Shown here piece after piece: positions 11,238-22,349 of a stretch of DNA of 64,000 bases. Within the stretch, counting starts at the first letter, position 1, and each line of letters begins with the position of its first letter. A model generated the notes under the pieces. The model did no database searches. It was given only the letters and a program-made list of their open reading frames with translations, and was not told the DNA's origin. Both the position numbers and the translations under genes were made by a program. Origin of the DNA: Euphorbia lathyris (taxonomy: Eukaryota; Streptophyta; Magnoliopsida; Malpighiales; Euphorbiaceae); contig NC_088916.1 in assembly GCF_963576675.1 (NCBI RefSeq), forward strand, positions 52,577,001-52,641,000, given 5' to 3'.

Positions 11238-14200
11238 ATGCAGGTGAGCCTGATGTGCGTGGAGAATTCAAAGCTTTGGTATATTGACAGCGCATGCTCG
11301 AGGCATATGACTGGTGATGAAACTCAATTCATCACACTTGAACGTAAACGAGGTGGAAGTGTAAGCTTCGGAGACAACAAAAAGGGTAAGATAGTAGGTT
11401 CAGGTACTATCGTAGGTAACCCTACTATTGAGTCCGTCTAATTAGTCAGGGGTCTCAAATATAACCTAATGAGCGTGGCTCAGCTGTGTGACAGTGGTAG
11501 AAAGGTTGTGTTTGATGCCACTGAGCGTCGGATACTCGAGTGAAAAACAAACGATTTGATTTTAACTGCCCCTCGCGTTGACAATGTGTACATGTTGAGT
11601 TTAGAAAAGAACTTTTCGAAAAACATATGCTTAGTATCAAAGGAGGATAACTCCTGGCTATGGCATAGGAGACTTGCTCATGTAAGCATGGACCTCCTTG
11701 CGAAATTAGCAAGAAAGCAATTAGTTGAGGGCTTGCCCAAACTTAGATTTGAGAAAGATCAATTATGTAATGCTTCTCAGCAAGGTAAAATAACCAAAAA
11801 GTCTTTTCAAAGTAAAAATATTGTCTCAACCAAGCGTCCATTGGAATTACTACACTTGGATCTTTTTGGACCTGTCCAACCACTCAACTTGGGCGATAAG
11901 AGATTTTCCTTAGTCATTGTAGACGGTTTCTCTCGGTACACTTGGGTCATCTTGCTGAGTAGCAAGGATGAAGCTTTTGAGACATTCTCAACGCTGATCA
12001 AAAAACTTGAAATGACAAAGATTTAAAATTAGCTCACATCCGTAGTGATAATGGCGGAGAATTCAAAAACCAACAGTTTGATGAGTTCTGTGAAGTCAGC
12101 GGCATTGACCACAATTTTTCTGCTCCTAGAACTCCTCAACAAAATGGGGTTGTTGAAAGGAAGAACAGAACATTAGTTGAAATAGCTAGGACAATGCTGA
12201 GTGAGAATAGGCTTCCAAAGTATTTCTGGGGTGAAGCTGTCAATACAGCATGCTATATACTCAATAGGGCTTTAGTTAGACCTATTCTTAAGAAAACCCC
12301 CTATGAACTTTGGAAAGGACGAAAGCCCAACATTGGATACTTTCGCGCTTTTGGTTGTAAATGCTTTATACTCAATACGAATGACAACCTTGCCAAATTT
12401 GATTCTAAAGCTGACGAATCGATCTTTCTAGGGTACTCAACTAACAGTAAAGCATATAGGGTGTTCAATAAATGAACTCAAGTCGTAGAAGAGTCTGTCC
12501 ATATCGAGTTCGATGAAACTGGCCCTGCAGGAAAGTCAAGTCAGTATGTCGAAGATGACCCAAGCTCAGCTTTCGCTGACCAAAATGGAGCCGCTGAGTC
12601 ATTACTGCACGGGCTGACCAAAGGTAAAAACGAACCTGAAATTACCTTTGCTGACCAATCTAAAACTGCAGAGATTGTTGAAACACCTGCTCTTGACAAC
12701 TCAACATTACCCAAAGAAATCAAAATTCCAAGAGGACACTCGGAGAAGTCCATTCTTGATGCTGCTGAGAACAACCTGATGACAAAAAATCAACTCAGGA
12801 GATATCTTAGCAATGTTGCATTCGTCTCAGTCCATGAACCAAAGAATTTTACCGATGCTGAGCACGACGAATTCTGGATCAACGCTATGCAAGAAGAGCT
12901 TGATCAATTCAAAAGAAATGAGGTATGGGATTTAGTACCAAAACCTAGGAATCAAAAGACCATAGGGACTAAATGGGTCTTTAGAAATAAACTAGATGAG
13001 CAAGCCAATGTAGTCAGGAATAAAGCCCGACTTGTAGCTCAAGGCTATAGTCAGCAAGAAGGCATTGACTATGGTGAGACCTTTGCTCCCGTTGCTAGGT
13101 TAGAGGCTATACGAATATTATGTGCATATGCTAGTTTCATGAACTTCAAATTATATCAAATGGATGTTAAGAGTGCATTTCTTAATGGATTTATAAATGA
13201 AGAGGTATATGTTAGTCAGCCTCTAGGGTTTGAAGATCCAAAATTACCAAACCACGTTTATAAACTCAAGAAGGCCCTGTACGGCCTGAAACAAGCACCA
13301 CGTGCTTGGTACGAGAGGTTGACCAGTTTCCTGCTGACCAGGAACTATGTCAGAGGCAAAGCTGACACAACCTTATTCATTAAGAAAAAGGGTAAAGATA
13401 CCCTACTGGCACAAATTTACGTAGATGATATTATCTTTGGTGCTACTAATGAATCTTTGTGCAAAGAATTTAGTAAACAGATGCAAACTGAGTTCGAGAT
13501 GTCAATGATGGGCGAACTCAACTTCTTCCTTGGACTACAAATCAATCAAGGGAAGAACGGAATCTTCATTAGTCAGTCTAAGTATGCCAAAGAAATGTTA
13601 AAGAAATTCGATATGGAAGAATGTAAGCCCATATCTACCCCAATGGGTACTGACACTGTCCTTTGCGCTGACGAGAAAGGTAAGTCAGTAGACAGCAAGT
13701 TATATTGAGGTATGATTGGCTCTCTACTTTATCTTACTGCTAGTAGGCCTGACATTCAGTACTCAGTATGTTATTGTGCAAGATATCAAGCTGACCCCAG
13801 GGAATCTCACCTTATAGCTGTAAAAAGAATTTTTAGATACTTGCAAAGCTCAGTTAATGCAGGTTTATGGTATCCAAATATAAATGACTTCACACTCATT
13901 GGATACACTGACGCTGACTATGGACGAGATAAGCTAGAGCGTAAGAGTACTTCGGGAGGATGTTAATTCCTTGGAAGCTGTCTAGTATCTTGGTTCAGCA
14001 AGAAGCAATCGTCAGTGGCCCTATCAACAACTGAAGCTGAGTACATTACTGATGGAAGCTGTGTGGCCCAGGTCCTACGGATTAAGCAACAGCTGGAGGA
14101 TTATGGAGTACAAACTGATACAATCGAAGTCAAATGCGACAATAAGAGTGCCATTGACTTATCCAAAAATCCAATCAAACACAGCATGATGAAGCATGTT

Positions 14201-14365
14201 AGCATTCGGCATCACTTCATTAGAGACCATGTACTCAAAGGTGAGATCAAGTTAACCTATGTACCAACCGATGAACAACTTGCGGATATCTTTACGAAGC
14301 CTCTGGCTCATGAGCAATTTAGCATTCTAAGGGAAGCTATCGGTATGTCTAATCCTCTTCAATAA
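11238..14365 (+). pseudogene. pol: Copia pol: protease, integrase, RT, RNase H, disrupted
   Basis: Domains in order: aspartic protease WYIDSACSRHMTGD (11277-11320); GAG-pre-integrase zinc region with WHRRLAHVSMDLL, whose second cysteine is changed (LCNASQQGK); integrase core with LHLDLFGP, IRSDNGGEF and PQQNGVVERKNRTL, so the D, D and E residues remain; reverse transcriptase from WVFRNKLDE to [12 protein letters not shown] with [10 protein letters not shown] and [13 protein letters not shown]; RNase H with GYTDADYGRD, ALSTTEAEY and DNKSAIDLSKNP. Damage: stops at 11439, 11541, 12473, 13706 and 13964, and a one-base frameshift near 12020 between the first two integrase acidic residues. Each stop is one transition away from Gln or Arg. 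The C-terminus SILREAIGMSNP is the normal copia pol end. Confidence 0.92.
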
Positions 14366-14884
14366 AATTTTATGTCTGATTGAATGTTGAGTGATTATCA
14401 TGCTGAGTGATTTGTGCTTAATTAGTAACTACTGCATGCTGAGCTAAATATGAATTATATAAAATCACCTTATGCTGAGTCGACATACATATTGAGTGAT
14501 TATCATAAGCTGAGTTACTAAGCATACGAATATTCCTTCTACGTAAAACTGGGCACTCAGAATGACAAAAACGTTTAGTATTCTAGATGCTGAGTAAAAC
14601 CAGTAACACAAATAAATGCTAGCACATGCATTAAATAGCCACCTAGGATGACGTAAGCATAATAATTAGAAAACACATGCGCCGAATGTGTCATAAATGC
14701 CAGGATAATTGTCGATTGATCATCTCGATGTCAAACCGCCATTCCGACCTATCAGATCAACTCGGTACCTCTATAAATAGTGGACGAATTCCTACTTATC
14801 CCTCTTTACATCTGAAATCTTTGGCATTCAATCTCTCTCTCTCTTAAAATCCCAAAATCCTCTCAAAATCTCTCAAAAATAATC
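14366..14884 (+). other. Spacer between pol and extra ORF
   Basis: Non-coding internal sequence of the copia element. The words TGCTGAGT, GCTGAGTT and TTGAGTGATTATCAT recur many times. A TATA-like CTATAAATAG lies at about 14771-14780, some 110 bases before the ATG at 14885, followed by a CT-rich leader. This could be an internal promoter for the extra ORF, which is inference. Confidence 0.6.
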
Positions 14885-17800
14885 ATGTCTGACGATTCTC
14901 AAAACATCTCCGGTGCCGATTACGATGACAATCGCTCCGATGAAAACCCACTGTCTCATGCTGAGCAGGTCTATGAGGAGACTTCAACTGAGTCTCAAGG
15001 GGATGGTCAGCATGACCATTCTAAGGTCAACACTCCGAGCAAAAACCCTCAAGCTGACCAAGCGACTCCGTCCAAGAAACAGAAAAAGAAGAAGAACAAA
15101 CAACCTAAGGAGAAGGTATTCATTCCTGTATACAACAGTGTGAAGAACTGTGAGGTACTCCGCTGCCGTTGGTTTTCCCCAAGTTTTATCACGGCTGAAA
15201 AACCCTTTTGCGAGTGGATATCCAAAAATGGCTGGACCGAGCTATTCTCTCTCCCTGGTATCACTTACCCGCAGTTGGTAAGAGAATTTTACGCAAATTT
15301 AAGGGTTGACGAGGACAATGCTGACCACTTAGTGACCAAGGTCAAAGGCAAGGACATCATCATCACTCCGTCCTATCTCGGAACTCTGCTAAAACTGAAG
15401 ACCAAAGGTTCAGAACTCAGAACCATAATTGATTACTCGAAAGTCGACTATCCTGTTGAGTTCTGCAAACCAAAGAATCACAAAGGGGAAATAGCCAGCA
15501 CCTGCATGGGTCAGCCTCAGAAAATGGCTCATTACATCCTGACCAACTTCATATTCCCCAAGGTCAACTCCTCCTCATCAGCATCAAATTTCGAGCAGTG
15601 CTTCATCTGGCACATGCTGACCTACCAACCGCTCAACATGCCCGTCTTTCTTATCGGTGCATTTCAACGGAGGACTGGGAAACTCAGGATGGGCTCCGTA
15701 ATCATAAGAATTCTTCAGGACTACCAAGTAAATATGGTCGAAGAAATTGAGATTTGGGGTACGGAAATCACAGCGGCACTGCTATTCGGGTTAGCCTATA
15801 ATCAACCCATTAAATCCAAGAAAGGAAAAGGTGCAGAAGAAAATGAAGAAGGGGATAATATGATTGAAGAAGCACAGGCTGTGCCAACTAAGAAAGGGAA
15901 GAAGGTAATGGTTGAGAAGGAACCTGCTGACCGAACTAGACAGGACAAGAAACGGAAAGCTGACCAATCCGCTAAGGATGTCAACACAGCTCCGAGGAAG
16001 CTGAGAATAATCTCCAGTGCGAAGAAAGCTGCTGATGAGCAAGCGCAAGAGGAACCTAAGTCAGCGGAGAAACTGAAAAGGCAAGTTGAGCCTGAGGAAG
16101 AGAGTGAGGAAACCCCTGAGCAACCCTTGAAAAAGAAGAAGACTTTTGGGTTGAAACCGATTGATGCACCTCCTCTTGACTTTGTAGTCTCTGAAGACTC
16201 ACACTTTGTGAGAAGCCAAGAAATTGATCTTGCGAAAACTCCCACTGACCAAGAAGAAGAACTGGGTGATATTGGAGGTCAGTTTCATGCTGACAAGACT
16301 GGCTCTGCTGAGCCAAGTGAGAAAGTTGCTGCTGAGCAAAATAAAACAGTTGATGCTGAGCAGATTGAGAATCAAACTGAGCAACAAGTACAGGACAAGG
16401 TTGTGGAAGGCCTTGATACTGACCTTGGTCCTATCTCTACCTCTGAGTCACTTGACTCTATTGCTGCTGACCCCCTTCTCAAACCAAAAAGAACGGCACA
16501 GGCAAACGACTCAAATGAAAGGCTCAGAAATCTCCAGTCATCGACCTTCTAGACGATTCTCCACTAAGGGAACTAATCACTGACCTCACCAAACTCCAGT
16601 TTCAATTCTTCTCCACCGTTACCGAGCCAACTCCAGACCAACTCAAGGAAAAGCAAGCCTCTGTTTCTCAAGCTGAGGAACAAGCCGATCCCAAAGCTCC
16701 TCAAGGTCCTGTTTCTACCGAGCAAGTGCTCGAAGTCCCTACTGCTCAGAACAAGGAGTTAGCAAAGGAAAATCCTGCTCAAGTTCGCTCTAAACTACCC
16801 CAACCTTCTGCAAACACTCAGCTTCAGACTGACCCTGAGCAAGTCAACATCTCTGTTGATCCACCTCTTCCAAATCCTTCAACGGAAAATGATAACCAGT
16901 CAGCTCCTGCTGCTGACCTGAATAAAAGTCCAATTGCTGACCATGCTGGCACTTCTATTTCTGGACAGCACCAAACACCTCCTCCATCTGGTGCTACTCA
17001 TATTCCGGCCTCTGAAACACACAATGATGAATCCTATGCGTACTTAAATGCTTCTGAGTCTAGAAGAAAGATTATCGACTCAGCTCAAGCTCTTCTTTAG
17101 GATCTTCATCAAACTCAGGTCGATGCTGCTGGGTCCGTTAACATTGAGCCAACCCAACTCTCCTCTATCACTCAACTTATCACTGAAATCAAAGGTCTCA
17201 AGGACTTGATGAGTGTCATGACATCCTTTCAATCTCAACAACCCAAGCAAGAATCGATAGTAAAATTGTCTGAACTCCAGCTGATGATGGTAACTCATAT
17301 GAATGCCGTCCAAGGTCAACTCAACGCCTTATCAGCTGTGAACCCAATCTATGCAACCTCTACTGAGGTTACTCAACATTTTTCCCAGCTGACATCTGAG
17401 CTGACCGGAGCTCGTGAGCTTATCTCCTCCTCCTCCCAGTGTTCCATCGAACAAATAGGTGAAGCCATTCGCCTAATCAATCTGAATAAACAAGAAATGG
17501 ACACTGACCTGGTGAAGAACAACGAGATTCTGCAGTGTACTCAATCTACCCTTAAGCAGGTTCGGAATACCAATGTTCAACGTCAACAATATGACACTGC
17601 CCTGCTCTGGATGTTTCATCAATCGTATGCCAGAATGACAGAATCTATCACTTGGATCGGGAAATCTCAAGAGTATCTCCTAAGTATGCTCAGTGCCAAC
17701 ATTAAGATCCCCGCTTCCACTATGGCCGATGGCATGGCAGTCTTTGATGGTCTTCGGGAAAGTACGAGTCAACTTCAAATGTACTCATCCAAATTGGCTC

Positions 17801-18039
17801 GTGCTGCTCAACAGGGAATCTTCTTTCCTCCTTCTCCCAATCCCGATGCTGGCAAAATGGGGGAGAAAGAACATGCTGTTGGAACTCAACAGAGAATGGG
17901 GGAGATAACTCAGCCTACTGCTGGAACTCAGTAGAAGCATGGTTCAACTTCTGCTAACCCAAGAAATCCAAGTCAGCAACAAATACCTGCCAAGGGCAAA
18001 GGCAAATCTCACCAAGTTCAAGTCAACATAAAAAGATAG
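14885..18039 (+). pseudogene. Post-pol extra ORF of SIRE-like copia element ('env-like' position)
   Basis: A ~1,050-codon reading region after pol, in the place called env-like in SIRE/Maximus elements. The first frame (14885-16552) has an acidic and lysine-rich start, then a conserved-looking globular part (CRWFSPSFITAEKPFCEWI, YPQLVREFYANLRV, FEQCFIWHMLTYQPLNMPVF) that resembles what databases call a putative plant transposon protein domain, then a long charged K/E-rich stretch. A one-base loss near 16515 shifts to the frame that continues through 16726-17100 and 17206-17934. Stops at 17098 and 17932 look like former CAG. The C-terminal third is glutamine/serine-rich and probably coiled coil (ELTGARELISSSSQCSIEQIG). 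I see no signal peptide or membrane segment, so an envelope glycoprotein role is not supported by the sequence. Confidence 0.7.
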
Positions 18040-18567
18040 ATTAGGAATAGTCCTAGACTTGTAACTTTTGGCATGTTCTATTTTTGTTGTTGCTGACTAT
18101 CTATATAAGTATCTTTTCTTTTCCAAACTGACTTATCTATATGCGATGCTTACCTATTATGATTCTATGCTGATCTGTCATACTTAAACTAAACATTGAA
18201 CAAAGTAAAAATCTTGTGAACATAAGGAAAATACAAGTAAAATATACTCAGCACACATAAATCTGATATCTATACAATAACTCTGATACCTATATGCCAC
18301 ACTGAGTAATAACTATATGTTCCAAGCATTAAACTCCTCTGAAAGCTGACCTAGGCTCATCTGAATTAGATCTTGGAAGGTCTAGAATTGAACTAAGTCA
18401 GTATAGGCATGTCTTATTTTTACTCGATTAAATCTTAGAAGGTTTAGAGTTAATTTAAGTCAACAGATGCAACCCTTACGGGGGAGAAATTTCAGAAGTA
18501 TGAAAAGTGATTCAATCATGGGGAACTTTAATGCTGAGTTCCATAATTAAATATTTTTGCCAACATC

Positions 18568-18579
18568 AAAATGGGGGAG
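18568..18579 (+). other. Polypurine tract of the copia element
   Basis: AAAATGGGGGAG, directly before the 3' LTR; priming site for plus-strand synthesis. Confidence 0.85.
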
Positions 18580-18581
18580 TT

Positions 18582-20057
18582 AGTTGAAACACCTTTCCAC
18601 ATGATTTTGATTTGACAAAATTATTTAAGTTAATCCGTGATTAAGGGGCAATTAAATTTAAGTGCTTTGGTTTAATTGTACTAATGTGTTTGTTCAATGT
18701 AGAGTATAATTTTAAGTGAACAGAAATAAAAAGTACGACAGAATGAAGTCAGCATGAGGCACGGAAGCTGAGTAAAACATGACTCAGCATAATAAAAGAA
18801 AAGTCATCTTCAGAACAAACGCTTGAAGATGAAGCTGACCAAAGAAGCTGAGTGGAACACAACTTGGCATAATAGAAGAAAAGTTCTCTTCAGAACAAAC
18901 GCTTGAAGACAAAACTGACCGAAGAAGCTGAGTAGAATATGTCTCAGCCTCGCTAGAGACAAAGATCGAAGGCAACGTCTATTAGAGTCAAGCTGAGTGT
19001 TCTTCAGGACAGCGCCAATGATCCATTTACTAAAAGACAAGATCCGACAGAGATCTGCGCCAATTCAGAAGCTTTGGAATTACGCATGGAGATAGTTTCG
19101 AGATGCATGGGTCAACTGGCTGTTGGCTAAAAGACGAAACTGGCGCTAGAAGATGAACCTGGCAGAAGAAGACAAGTCTGACGCCTGCTAATTTCAGACG
19201 ACAGGATTGGCCTGCAAAATCTGTATGCTGACCAGTGAATGACGCAAGGAGCCGTTTGAATTCAACAGATACATCCGAATTCAAATGATTGAAGCATCAG
19301 AAATTCACTATAAAATGACAAGTCCAACTCTTGGATCCTTTGCCGAAGTACAAAATAAAAAGAGCATACATACAAAGCACATTCAAACAAGAAAAGAAAA
19401 TCTTACACCAAATTCCTATTTCTGTGTAAAAGTCTAGATTGAATTTGTATTCATCTAAAGTGTTCTTCATCTAGAAAGAACAGATTTGTATCAATTGTAA
19501 AAGTTGAGAGAGTGGTGCTGAGTACTCGGTTTTAGTACTCAGTGGTAGAGAAAATCTGAGTGTTTGGTTATAGCGCTCAGTAGGAGTTGAGTAGACGAAT
19601 AGAGGAAGGTACTCTTGCATATTCAACTGCCTTGTAAACGGTTTGTGCTCTACCTTTAAAGAGCTCAGTATTGGATTGGAAAAGCCCGGAAGGATTCTGG
19701 GGACTGGACGTAGGCGGTGAGGCCGAACCAGGATAAATCTGCTGAGTAATTTCTAACCCTTTCTCTCAATATATATATGTATGTGTTGCTTGCTTAATTT
19801 ACTCAGGATATAAATTGTATAAGCTGACACTAAGTAATCAGAGTGCTGAGTTGGAAGCTGACCTAAGTGTTATTTTCCAACTCGCAAGTAAAACGGTTCT
19901 AGTCAGCCTCTGACTAAAGCTGTCTTACATCTCTCTCGACCGTGCTGACTAAAACTGAGTTAGGTAATTTAAAGAATTGATTAAGTCAGCATAATTAAGT
20001 GAAAAAGTTACATTAGTTCCTATCCCCCCCCTTGGAGTTAATTACACGGGACCAACA
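18582..20057 (+). repeat. 3' LTR of the copia element
   Basis: Matches the 5' LTR from GTTGAAACAC to GGGACCAACA, 1,476 bp. Its first base is A where the 5' LTR has T, so the terminal TG is changed. It keeps the ~158 bp missing from the 5' LTR and a TATAAAA box near 19304-19310. Confidence 0.9.
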
Positions 20058-20330
20058 AAGATTAACCGTTTTCATTTTTTCTAAATCTGAAAAATGTATA
20101 AATGAAAAAATAATAAATAGCAGATACAATTCAGACGGATAAAGAGATCCGATAAAATATATGAAACCAACAAAAAAATAAAATAACACTAAAGAAAACA
20201 CGTTAAATGTAGAAAACCAAAACCGGTGGGAGGAGGAAGACGAAAGACAAACTTCCTTCTTCCTCCTCTGAGTAGATCTACAAAAGAGGGAAATTACAGG
20301 CTTGGGAGGGAGAAAATGAAGGAGAAGAGA
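20058..20330 (-). repeat. Dispersed repeat R1, copy 2, right half
   Basis: Continues the repeat broken at 8107: AAGAT then CCGTTTTCATTTTTTC, CTGAAAAATGTATAAATG, GAAAGACAAACTTCC and AAATGAAGGAGAAGAGAAGAA parallel copy 1 at 7370-7640. The first five bases are the right target-site duplication. Confidence 0.55.
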
Positions 20331-20951
20331 AGAATAGCAAAAGATGAGGCTCTGAAGCAGAACAATATTTATCTATTAATCTATCGAAATTGATGAAATC
20401 TCTATTAGGGGTATGCATTAGTTCGACTGAAACCGAATAAAAAAAATGGATACTAAAATTACAAAAAAAAATATACACCAGCACATAACAGAATAATATG
20501 TAAAACTAAAATATAACTGAACCAAAATATCTTATTCGCTTCTATTTTAAACCGACTGAAATTAATTAAAAAAATAAAAGTCAATATATTTCCTCATTAA
20601 TTTACCTCAATAAAATTGTAAAATATGAGTAATTCGGTGTGGTTCGTTTTATTATATTTTTGTGCAACTAAATACCAAAATACACCTAAGACTATAACCA
20701 CTATCAAACTTTAGTGTCAAAAAACGAACTGAAAAACTAAATGGAATCGACTCAGTTCAGTAATATGGTTTAAACTGAATAATGTTACCAATATCATCCA
20801 AAAGAGAAAGAACGATATAGAAATATAATAATAATAATAATTTGGAATTACAAAATAATTAATATAGAAATAATTAAAATTACAAAATATATATTAAATG
20901 TAATAAATCTTTGAATAAATTAGATGAATAGAAAAAGAAGATTCTAAGACT
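20331..20951. other. AT-rich non-coding stretch
   Basis: No gene seen. A GGGGTATGCATTAGTTCG start near 20408 and a GTTCAGTAATATGGTTTAAACTG end near 20755 have the look of a hAT-type MITE, but the arms do not pair well enough to call it. Confidence 0.4.
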
Positions 20952-22340
20952 TCATGAAATCAATCTCCTTAAGATAGTTTTTTTCGCAATCGAAAATCGT
21001 CTCCTACGATACAACAGAAGCGTGAGTACAACTCTAACTATGCATGTTGAATTAACAGATTTTTTCCAGCTTGACCATGTTCTAATTGAGGTGGATGATT
21101 CCGGTAATAGGTCACGTAATGCGGATAACAATTGAAAGGAAGAAATTGGTTGAAGGTTTTTACCTAAACCAACAAAGATTCTTTCCAAGCTAGAACCTGA
21201 AGGGGTTAAACCCCCTAAATTGATAAAAGGGATGAACCCTAACTCTCTTAAAGGATATTCTGAAATTTGAATAATGCTGATAAAAGTTGCTCCTTACAAA
21301 ACATAAATGGGTATATACCCATTCCATAAAACCATAGAAATGTGATTACATAAATAACCCAAAACCTAAAGTTAACTAATACAAATTCTAGGAGTAAATA
21401 AGTAAAGAGAGTACTTGGGTAAAGAATAATAAAAATAATGTTGGGCTCATAACCAAAGGATGAGTCAACAAGCCAAAGGGGTGGAAAAAGGTTGAGAGAA
21501 ATTCCCCCACCCAGAGCTCAGGTCACCGACTTGCCAGTAAGGTCGCCAACCTGGGATGTTTTTGTCCATAAATTAAGGGGCTCAAGTCAGTGACCTAAGC
21601 CCCTAAAAATGGCTTCTCTACACGTATTTTTCTCTCTAACGATTTTTTGATGCACTCAATCATTCTCGCATCCTTCAACGTGTCCCAAGTATCCATTTGA
21701 GCACTTTTTCTCATTTAATAAAGTCGTTATGATCTTTGACACTCCCTCTTTGCCTTGACTAGAACCTCTTTGACTTGATTTTTTCCAAATCCTTGTTTTG
21801 ACATGTTTGGTCCACTTGATGCCCTCACCATATGCTCTCTCTTGAAAAGAACGTAACCTTAAGTTGGTTGTTGAATGTGGAAGAAGCTTATCGATTTTAA
21901 ACAAACTCAAATAATTCACATGGCGCGTAAGTGTTGTTGCTCCCAATTGATTCAAGAGGACCATCTCACAAGCTTTCGAGTTCACTTTCTTCACAAACTT
22001 TAAAGGATCATTTTGTTAAGGTCGAAGATTGCTACTAGGTGTGCTTGAAAACCTCATGATTCTTGGGTACACACGAATTTAATCCCCAACCTCAACTTGT
22101 AAGTACTTGAATATTTTTCACAACATTCACTTGTTCATAGCTGACATCAAGTGGAATGTCTCGACGAAACTTATCAACCCGTTTCTAATATTCCTATGAA
22201 CACTTTTGAAGATCTTACATTGCTTTGATTTGACCATCCTCGGACTGTCGCAAGGGAAAGAGAGCGGGAAAAATCTGAACCTTCAGTGATGGGATCTCTT
22301 CGGTTCTTGGGATCCTTGGAGAAATAAATAAAGGAAACAA
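20952..22340 (-). other. Unclassified, probably retroelement-derived remnant
   Basis: Open frames on the minus strand (20952-21188, 21656-21994) and a frame fragment around 22140-22190 reading KRVDKFRRDIPLDVSYE have codon-like structure but no motif I recognise. Between them, 21190-21640 looks like LTR or untranslated sequence. The segment abuts a plus-strand gypsy pol at about 22350 with an abrupt change of coding strand, so it is most likely the remains of a second, oppositely oriented element. Confidence 0.3.
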
Positions 22341-22349
22341 AAGCAAGTA

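Larger units (their letters stand above)
8108..20057 (+). mobile_element. Ty1/copia LTR retrotransposon with extra post-pol ORF (SIRE/Maximus-like)
   Basis: An 11,950 bp element in the order LTR, primer-binding site, gag, protease, integrase, reverse transcriptase, RNase H, a ~3.2 kb extra ORF, polypurine tract, LTR. The extra ORF after pol and the long LTRs fit the SIRE/Maximus branch of plant copia. The integrase-before-RT order and the YVDD box show copia. LTRs are roughly 98% alike by eye outside one deletion, so insertion was fairly recent. Still, gag-pol carries two frameshifts and eight premature stops, and the extra ORF a frameshift and stops, so the copy is dead. Flanks are AATAT and AAGAT, a target duplication with one change; the uninterrupted repeat copy 1 reads AAGAT at the matching place. 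Confidence 0.92.

Noticed and set aside
14885..17934. Retroviral-type envelope gene in the copia element
   Set aside because: No signal peptide, membrane segment or cysteine pattern is visible; only the position resembles env.
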